From: Methylophilales bacterium MBRSF5
GTDB taxonomy: Bacteria > Pseudomonadota > Gammaproteobacteria > Burkholderiales > Methylophilaceae
DNA: 64,000 nucleotides
NCBI GenBank assembly: GCA_001044335.1
Contig: CP011001.1
Coordinates: 248,001-312,000 of the forward strand
Direction of reading: 5' to 3'
Each line of letters opens with the position of its first letter. Position 1 is the stretch's first letter. Shown piece after piece: positions 58,262 to 64,000 of the stretch. The position numbers and the translations under genes were made by a program. Below the pieces are notes generated by a model. The model did not search any database. It was given only the letters and a program-made list of their open reading frames with translations, and had not been told where the DNA came from.

Positions 58262-58873
58262 ATGGAAATAAATTCGAAATTAAAAGATGTCCTTGAGGTC
58301 GCTCTTCTAACCACACAAAAACCGCTGTCGATTGATGATATGCAAAAACTTTTTGATGAAAAAATCGAGCGTTCCACATTACGCATGCTCCTGGACGAGC
58401 TAAAAAATGATTGGGATAAAAAAACACTCAATTTAATAGAGGTATCCTCAGGTTATAGATTTGAAGCAAAACAACAGTTTGTTGAAAATTTAATGAGAAT
58501 GAACCCCGACAGGGCTCCAAAATACTCAAGAGCGGTGATGGAGGTGTTAGCAATCATTGCGTACCGACAGCCGGTAACAAGGGGTGATATTGAGTCAATC
58601 AGAGGAGTAGCCCTAAACCCCAATGCCATAAGACAGTTAGTTGAAAGAGAATGGATAGATATTGTTGGTGTCAAGGAGACTCCGGGAAGACCAGGACTGT
58701 ATGGAACTACAAAACATTTTTTAAATGACTTTGGTTTGACTAATCTTTCAGACTTACCAGATATTGAAAAATTTGAGGAACAGCTCAATTTAGATTTAGT
58801 TGGAAATCAAAAACTCGAGCAAAATGATTCGCAAGCCTCAATCACGAATGAGTCATCAGATGGCCAAGAATAG
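58262..58873 (+). CDS. scpB: Segregation and condensation protein B
   Basis: Dimeric winged-helix subunit of SMC-ScpAB. Family blocks: RPQPVTR-like AYRQPVTRGDIESIRGV near residue 103 and GRPGLYGTTKHFLNDFGL near 142. The C-terminal tail of about 35 acidic residues is typical. The downstream rluB starts inside its 3' end. Confidence 0.94.
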   Translation: MEINSKLKDVLEVALLTTQKPLSIDDMQKLFDEKIERSTLRMLLDELKNDWDKKTLNLIEVSSGYRFEAKQQFVENLMRMNPDRAPKYSRAVMEVLAIIAYRQPVTRGDIESIRGVALNPNAIRQLVEREWIDIVGVKETPGRPGLYGTTKHFLNDFGLTNLSDLPDIEKFEEQLNLDLVGNQKLEQNDSQASITNESSDGQE

Positions 58874-59633
58874 CCCTGTCGAAGATTTGGAGAATAAAAA
58901 GGAAAGGATTCAAAAATTTCTTGCCAACATGGGCATGGGCTCAAGAAGGTCTATCGAGGAGCTCATTAAACAGAAAAAGATCACTGTGAATCAAAAAACA
59001 ATTGATTTAGGACACATGGTTTACGGCAATGAAATCATTCACATTAATGGCAGAAGAATATACTTTAAGAATTCCGAAAAAAGAGAATCTCGTTTAATTA
59101 TTTATCATAAGCCTGAGGGTGAAATCGTCTCTCATTCTGACCCTAAACATCAAAAAACGGTTTTTCAAAAATTACCTAAAGTTAAAAATGGTAAGTGGAT
59201 ATCTATTGGTCGGCTCGATATTAATACCTCCGGACTGTTGCTAATTACCAATGATGGAAAATTGGCAAATCACATGATGCATCCCAGCCAACAAATCGAT
59301 AGGGAGTACTCGGTAAGAATTTTGGGAGAAGTGACTGAGGAGATAATTAACAACATCAGAAAAGGGGTTAAGCTAGATGACGGCATTGCACATGTAGAAA
59401 CCTTTGAACATACCGGTGGTGAAGGAGCTAATCAATGGTTTAGAATTATTTTAAAAGAGGGGAGGAATAGAGAAATAAGGCGGTTAGTTGAGTCACAGAA
59501 TTTAAAAGTCAGTCGATTGATCCGAACACGATATGGACCGTTAAATCTTCCATCTCATTTAAAGCGAGGTCAGTTCATGGAGCTTGAAAAGAAAAATCTT
59601 GAAAAGATTTTTAAAATGCTCGGGATGAGTTGA
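58860..59633 (+). CDS. rluB: 23S rRNA pseudouridine synthase, RluB type
   Basis: Makes a pseudouridine in domain V of 23S rRNA. S4 RNA-binding domain at RIQKFLANMGMGSRRSIEE, then the catalytic GRLDINTSGLLLITNDG and REGRNREIRRLV. I choose the ATG at 58860, 14 bases inside scpB; ATGs at 58848 and 58824 are also possible. Length 257. The longer S4-containing form separates it from rluE at 12633. Order scpB-rluB is widely conserved. Confidence 0.92.
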   Translation: MAKNSPVEDLENKKERIQKFLANMGMGSRRSIEELIKQKKITVNQKTIDLGHMVYGNEIIHINGRRIYFKNSEKRESRLIIYHKPEGEIVSHSDPKHQKTVFQKLPKVKNGKWISIGRLDINTSGLLLITNDGKLANHMMHPSQQIDREYSVRILGEVTEEIINNIRKGVKLDDGIAHVETFEHTGGEGANQWFRIILKEGRNREIRRLVESQNLKVSRLIRTRYGPLNLPSHLKRGQFMELEKKNLEKIFKMLGMS

Positions 59634-59652
59634 TTGGAATTAAACTTAAGAA

Positions 59653-60783
59653 TTAACTACACAAAATTTTGATCAACGATAGCTTGTAAATTTCTTTGAG
59701 CTTTTCAATGTCATCTATATTTACGTGTTCATTTATCTTGTGGATTGAGGCATTGATTGGGCCGAACTCAACAACCTGCTTACAAATTTTTGCTATAAAA
59801 CGACCATCTGATGTCCCACCTGTTGTAGAGACTTCTGGCGTTACACCAGTGACATCAGATATGGCAGAGGTTAATACATCTGTTAGGATCCCTTTTTCAG
59901 TCAAATAAGGCTCGCTCGGGATTTCCCAATTTAGTTCATATTCATCGGCATATTTTTTGACGACCATCTCCACCTCATTTTTCAGTTGATCGGGAGTGCA
60001 TTCGGTTGAATGACGGAAATTAAATTTTATTGTTACGTCACCAGGAACAACATTTGTGGCACCTGTTCCAGCATTTATATTAGACACTTGCCACGATGTC
60101 TTTGGAAAATATTCATTTCCGTTATCCCAGGATATTTTTTTAAGTTCATCAATGATTGAGGCAGATCGATGGATCGGATTATCAATTAAATGGGGGTATG
60201 CAATGTGCCCCTGTATCCCTTTTACTATTAATGTAGCGGAGAGTGAGCCACGTCTGCCATTTTTAATTGTGTCTCCAAATTTTTCTGCACTGGTTGGTTC
60301 TCCCACAATACAGTAGTCAATGTCTTGGTTATTGTGAATAAAATGTTCAACAATCTTTTTAGTCCCATCAGTAGCAACACCCTCTTCATCAGAGGTAATA
60401 AATAGACCTATCGATCCCTTATGTTCGGGATATTCAGCTGTGAACTCATTAATTGCAACGATAAAGGCGGCAATAGATGATTTCATATCAGCAGAGCCTC
60501 TTCCATAGAGTAACCCGTCTTTTTCTGTTGGAGTAAAAGGGTCGCTATGCCACTTGTCTAATGGTCCTGTTGGTACGACATCAACATGGCCTGCAAAAAT
60601 AACAGAAGGGTTTGATTCTCCTCTTTTGGCATAAAGGTTTGATACCCCATTGCTATCAATGCTTTGGTATTCAAAATTTAAATTTTTTAACTCAGACTTG
60701 ATTATATCAATGCAGCCATTATCATTGGGAGTAATGGAGTCAATCTCGATTAAACGCTTAGCAATATCTAAAGTTTTTGTCAT
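59653..60783 (-). CDS. dapE: Succinyl-diaminopimelate desuccinylase
   Basis: Dizinc M20-family hydrolase in the succinylase route to lysine and meso-DAP. Ligands: GHVDVVPTG near residue 67, GRGSADMKSS near 98, SDEEGVATDGT near 132, VGEPTS near 160 and the C-terminal INASIHKINEHV. Length 376. Overlaps yffB by ATGA; convergent with rluB across 19 bases. Confidence 0.95.
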   Translation of the reverse strand: MTKTLDIAKRLIEIDSITPNDNGCIDIIKSELKNLNFEYQSIDSNGVSNLYAKRGESNPSVIFAGHVDVVPTGPLDKWHSDPFTPTEKDGLLYGRGSADMKSSIAAFIVAINEFTAEYPEHKGSIGLFITSDEEGVATDGTKKIVEHFIHNNQDIDYCIVGEPTSAEKFGDTIKNGRRGSLSATLIVKGIQGHIAYPHLIDNPIHRSASIIDELKKISWDNGNEYFPKTSWQVSNINAGTGATNVVPGDVTIKFNFRHSTECTPDQLKNEVEMVVKKYADEYELNWEIPSEPYLTEKGILTDVLTSAISDVTGVTPEVSTTGGTSDGRFIAKICKQVVEFGPINASIHKINEHVNIDDIEKLKEIYKLSLIKILCS

Positions 60784-61139
60784 GTAAATTCTTTTTGGTA
60801 TTTTTCTTCATCATATCCTAAAAGCACCACATTTTTATTACCCACCAGGACTGGTCTTTTCATCAGCGATGGCTTTTGGAGAATTAACTCGATTATTCCT
60901 TTGTTTGAATTTATAAGCTGCTTGTCACTATCAGCTAAATTTCTCCAGGTGATCCCTCTTTGATTGACAAACATCAAAGGATTTAAATCGCTTGGTAAGT
61001 TTTGAAACCATTGATTTAGATGTTCAGAGGTTAAGTCTTTTTTGACATCAATAAAATTAAAATCAATCTTATTAAGTTTGAGCCAATCCTGAGCTTTTTT
61101 TACCGTGTTGCAATTTTTAATGCCAAAAAGCTCTATCAA
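60780..61139 (-). CDS. yffB: ArsC/Spx-family protein YffB
   Basis: Thioredoxin-fold protein of 119 residues related to arsenate reductase. A single cysteine, in IKNCNTVKKAQDWL near residue 10, sits where the catalytic cysteine is found. Role unknown; glutathione-dependent activity is proposed for the family. Gene order dapD-yffB-dapE resembles E. coli yffB-dapE. Confidence 0.9.
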   Translation of the reverse strand: MIELFGIKNCNTVKKAQDWLKLNKIDFNFIDVKKDLTSEHLNQWFQNLPSDLNPLMFVNQRGITWRNLADSDKQLINSNKGIIELILQKPSLMKRPVLVGNKNVVLLGYDEEKYQKEFT

Positions 61140-61141
61140 TT

Positions 61142-61969
61142 TTAAACACCTCGAAGTAATTCATTGATACCTACTTTACCCAATGTTTTTTCATCAACTT
61201 TTTTCACAATAACGGCACAATAGAGGCTGTAGGTTCCATCTTTAGAAGGTAAGTTTCCTGAGACCACTACTGAACCTTTTGGTATGCGTCCAAAGGTAAT
61301 TTCACCTGTTTCACGATCCAAAATTTTTGTAGATTGACCGATATAAACCCCCATGGATATAACGACGTTATCTTCAACAACAACTCCTTCTACAACTTCA
61401 CTTCTCGCCCCAATGAAACAATTGTCACCAATAATCGTTGGACCTGCTTGAATTGGTTCAAGAACTCCACCAATCCCAACGCCGCCTGATAAGTGAACAT
61501 TTTTACCTATTTGAGCACAAGACCCGACTGTTGCCCAAGTATCCACCATTGTTCCTTCATCAACATAGGCACCAATATTTACATATGAAGGCATTAGTAC
61601 TGCATTTTTACCAATAAAGCTTCCATGACGAGCAATCGCATTTGGTACAACTCTGTACCCACCATTTTTAAAATCTTGTTCTGTAAAGTGACGAAATTTT
61701 GAATCCACTTTGTCAAAATAACTAGTGGAGCCACCAGGCATTAATTCATTATCTTTAAGTCTGAAAGACAATAATACTGCTTTTTTTATCCATTGGTGAG
61801 TTTCCCAATCTTGACTGTCTCCGATGCGACTGGCTACTCTCAACTCTCCAGAGTTTAATTTATTTAGCACTTCAGAAACAGCATCAACTATTTCTTTTGG
61901 TGCGTTTGATGGGTTTATGTCAGATCTGTTTTCAAAACCTTGTTCAATAATATCTTGTAAATTACTCAT
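61142..61969 (-). CDS. dapD: Tetrahydrodipicolinate N-succinyltransferase
   Basis: Transfers succinyl from succinyl-CoA to tetrahydrodipicolinate; succinyl-CoA is made by sucCD at 43517. N-terminal helical domain, then a left-handed parallel beta-helix ([45 protein letters not shown]). Length 275 as in E. coli DapD. It lies 2 bases before yffB on the transcript. Confidence 0.96.
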   Translation of the reverse strand: MSNLQDIIEQGFENRSDINPSNAPKEIVDAVSEVLNKLNSGELRVASRIGDSQDWETHQWIKKAVLLSFRLKDNELMPGGSTSYFDKVDSKFRHFTEQDFKNGGYRVVPNAIARHGSFIGKNAVLMPSYVNIGAYVDEGTMVDTWATVGSCAQIGKNVHLSGGVGIGGVLEPIQAGPTIIGDNCFIGARSEVVEGVVVEDNVVISMGVYIGQSTKILDRETGEITFGRIPKGSVVVSGNLPSKDGTYSLYCAVIVKKVDEKTLGKVGINELLRGV

Positions 61970-62036
61970 TCTTGACTTTCTATTAATGTGTGTGATTTTT
62001 TGAAGGGTTTATTTTACATAAAAAAACTTAATAGTT

Positions 62037-62858
62037 TTAGTTAAAACGAATTTTGTTTTCTTCATACAAATGCATAATTTTCTCTGAGTGTTTTTGAATG
62101 TCTTCGATACGATTTTCATTAGAAGGGTGAGTGCTGAGGATTTCAGGAGGTTCTACCTCTTTCAGTTCATCCATCTTTCTCCATAAACTGACAGCTGCAA
62201 GCGGGTTGTACCCAGCTCGGGCTGCAAGCTCCAAACCAATCTTATCTGCTTCACGCTCCTGCTCTCTGCTGTTTGGTAGTGCAAAAAATAATGTCGTACC
62301 GAGAGCGACACCTTGGACAGCTAAATTTTTCAATTGCCTATTTTGTGAGGAGTCGCTGATAAAGATCGCAAACCCTAAAATTCCTACCTGTTGTATCAAG
62401 GCGGTAGACATTCTTTCTCGACCATGTTCACGTAGGGCATGAGCAATTTCATGACCTATTACCGCAGCAATTTCATCATTGGTTTTAGCTGCTTTATCAA
62501 GCAATCCGGTATAGACCATAATTTTTCCGCCCGGCATGCAGTACGCATTAATTTGATCACTCGTTTGTAAATTTATTTCCCAATTCCATGACGTTGCATC
62601 ATCTCTAAAATATCTCACTTCATCAATGAGTCGATAACTAATTTTTCTGATCTCGTTGAGCATGTATGTATCTTTATTTAACTCATCATTTTCTTGCGCT
62701 TTTTGTTTAGCCTCTTGGTAACCTTGATTAGCCATTGACAAGGCCATAAACTCTGGAAGAATAACAAGCTGCTTGCGGGTAACATCAGAATCTGTTTTTA
62801 ACGTTGTGGAGGTGCATCCAGATATCAAAACAAAAAAAACTAAAATTAGTTTATTCAT
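62037..62858 (-). CDS. M48-family metalloprotease lipoprotein
   Basis: Predicted lipoprotein (lipobox ISGC near residue 15) with a zinc site HEIAH in VIGHEIAHALREHGRER near residue 135 and the third ligand in EREADKIGLELAARAGYNP near 205. This fits LoiP/YcaL-type periplasmic quality-control proteases of the outer membrane. Length 273; no TPR domain as in BepA. It starts 1 base after the kup stop region and precedes dapD by 67 bases. Confidence 0.9.
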   Translation of the reverse strand: MNKLILVFFVLISGCTSTTLKTDSDVTRKQLVILPEFMALSMANQGYQEAKQKAQENDELNKDTYMLNEIRKISYRLIDEVRYFRDDATSWNWEINLQTSDQINAYCMPGGKIMVYTGLLDKAAKTNDEIAAVIGHEIAHALREHGRERMSTALIQQVGILGFAIFISDSSQNRQLKNLAVQGVALGTTLFFALPNSREQEREADKIGLELAARAGYNPLAAVSLWRKMDELKEVEPPEILSTHPSNENRIEDIQKHSEKIMHLYEENKIRFN

Positions 62859-62859
62859 T

Positions 62860-64000
62860 TTAAAAGTTATTTTGACTTCCTAGTTCAACGACTCGATTAA
62901 CAGGAAGTTTAAATTGGTTTGTAATCTCTTCTGAGCTATTAAATAAAAATGAAAATATTCTTTTTCTAATCACACCCATATTTTGATCTTTTGTAATCAC
63001 TAAACTCTCTTTTCCTACGAAGTAAGAAGTCGCCATTGGTTCAAATTTCAACCCTCTAATTGTTGATTTAGCCAATTCTCGTGGGATATTTGGCTCATCA
63101 CTAAAACCATAATTCACGGTAGCCTGGTAGAAGTTATTCGGTAGTTTGACAATATTCAACATATTTTTCTGTTTTACATGGGGAATGTCTAAAAATTTTA
63201 CGGTCAAAATGACAACCTTTTCATGCATCACTTTATTATGTTTTAAGTTATGAAGAAGGGCGTGAGGCACGCCATTAGAATTTGGAGTCATAAACACAGA
63301 AATTCCTTTTACTCTGGCAATAGAGCTTCGTTTAAATGATTTTATAAAATCATCAATATGCATCGATTCATTTTTTAACTTGTTATACAAAATGGATCGA
63401 CCTTTGCTCCATGTGGTCATTAAGATCAATAGAATTATACCGATGAGCAATGGGAACCATCCTCCATTAGGAACCTTAATTATGTTTGCTGCAAAGAAAA
63501 CAAGATCTATTGCCAGAAAAATTGAAAAAACAATGACTGTCTTAGTCCATGTTTTCCAAATCTCTGCAAATACAATAATGGATAGGAGCGATGCAATGAC
63601 CATATCCATAGTGATGGCAACCCCATAAGCGGCTGCTAGACTTGATGATTTTTGAAAAATTAGAACAACAGCAATCACGCCAACCATCAGTAAAAAATTA
63701 ACCCGAGGAAGATATATTTGACCCTCTTGATTTTCGGATGTGTGATCAACTCTCATTCGGGGAATAAAGCCCAATTGTAACGCTTGCCTTGATACTGAAA
63801 AAGCTCCGGTAATACATGCTTGAGAAGCAATAATGGTGGCGATTGTGGCTAGAAAAATAAGGGGGACTGTAAACCACTCTGGGGACATCAAATAAAATGG
63901 ATTAATGATATTTTCAGGGTTTTGAAGTATTAGCGCACCTTGTCCATAATAGTTTAGGGTAAGAGCAGGAAAAACAAAACTAAACCACGTAATTCGTATG
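62860..64000 (-). CDS. kup: Potassium transporter Kup (partial, N-terminus off the window)
   Basis: C-terminal 379 residues of a K+/H+ symporter. Reading in from base 64000 the frame gives TWFSFVFPALTLNYYGQGAL and then NPFYLMSPEWF, the conserved mid-protein region. It continues through ATIIASQACITGAFS, SRQALQLGFIPRMRV and LLMVGVIAVVLIF, several further helices, then a cytoplasmic domain of about 150 residues. The full protein is normally about 620 residues, so about 240 are outside. The frame is open to the window edge. Confidence 0.94.
   Translation of the reverse strand, partial: IRITWFSFVFPALTLNYYGQGALILQNPENIINPFYLMSPEWFTVPLIFLATIATIIASQACITGAFSVSRQALQLGFIPRMRVDHTSENQEGQIYLPRVNFLLMVGVIAVVLIFQKSSSLAAAYGVAITMDMVIASLLSIIVFAEIWKTWTKTVIVFSIFLAIDLVFFAANIIKVPNGGWFPLLIGIILLILMTTWSKGRSILYNKLKNESMHIDDFIKSFKRSSIARVKGISVFMTPNSNGVPHALLHNLKHNKVMHEKVVILTVKFLDIPHVKQKNMLNIVKLPNNFYQATVNYGFSDEPNIPRELAKSTIRGLKFEPMATSYFVGKESLVITKDQNMGVIRKRIFSFLFNSSEEITNQFKLPVNRVVELGSQNNF

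Noticed and set aside
58800-58860. Longer rluB start (TTG at 58800)
   Set aside because: Would overlap scpB by 74 bases and adds residues before the S4 domain that look like out-of-frame scpB sequence.
62023-62038. AAAACT/AGTTTT hairpin plus T-run at the end of the M48 gene
   Set aside because: Only six mostly A-T pairs and it overlaps the stop codon; too weak to call.

Overview
The window is a gene-dense, AT-rich stretch of bacterial chromosome made almost entirely of core metabolic and envelope genes. LPS export and synthesis genes (lptD, msbA, lpxK, kdsB), surA, lolCD and an outer-membrane sorting system show a Gram-negative cell. The gene orders rsmA-pdxA-surA-lptD facing amgK-murU, ilvI-ilvH-ilvC-psd, xseB-ispA-dxs-folE2, ruvX-pyrB-pyrC', nadE-glnB and yciB-yciI-bolA-ppiC are ones I associate with beta- and gammaproteobacteria. 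A secreted SRPBCC protein resembling MxaD, an accessory factor of methanol oxidation, together with low GC, very short intergenic gaps and many overlapping genes, suggests a streamlined methylotroph such as the marine OM43-type Methylophilales. That placement is inference from gene content, not a database match.

Layout. 1-5030 (minus): lptD-surA-pdxA-rsmA, outer-membrane LPS assembly plus B6 synthesis and rRNA methylation; rsmA is cut by the window edge. 5150-11022 (plus): amgK-murU (cell-wall sugar recycling), pepP, two UbiH-type hydroxylases and dsbC. 11178-14282: cspA with a structured leader, icd, rluE, aroC, followed by an MFS transporter to 15450. 15447-21281 (minus): a beta-propeller lipoprotein, the MxaD-like protein, an esterase, then xseB-ispA-dxs-folE2. 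21341-25698: rppH, then ilvI-ilvH-ilvC-psd. 25749-29183 (minus): yggS-proC-mnmA-nadC. 29246-29488: a lysine-rich histone-H1-like protein made of 12 perfect 15-bp repeats. 29578-34020 (minus): ribE-ribBA and ruvX-pyrB-pyrC'.

34074-40675 (plus) is an envelope operon: lolC-lolD-exbB-exbD-msbA-lpxK-ycaR-kdsB. 40672-45558 (minus): sucC-sucD-ankyrin-nadE-glnB. 45618-46463: serB with a predicted leaderless start. 46513-50845: purL and a second secreted ankyrin protein. 50921-54700 (minus): yciB-yciI-bolA-parvulin-feoA-feoB. 54747-59633 (plus): PHP ribonuclease, site-2-type protease, trpS, scpA-scpB, rluB. 59653-64000 (minus): kup (cut by the edge), an M48 lipoprotein protease, dapD-yffB-dapE.

I see no tRNA, rRNA, CRISPR array, insertion sequence, prophage or defence island, and no gap over 300 bases without a gene. 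I found no convincing undescribed multi-gene system. The more interesting signals are regulatory or evolutionary: a cspA leader that can pair with its own ribosome-binding site, predicted leaderless mRNAs, the expanded histone-like repeat, three enzymes that keep a fold but appear to have lost catalytic or cofactor motifs (pyrC', the GTP cyclohydrolase half of ribBA, the second UbiH paralogue), and extreme packing with shared stop codons and only two clear intrinsic terminators.
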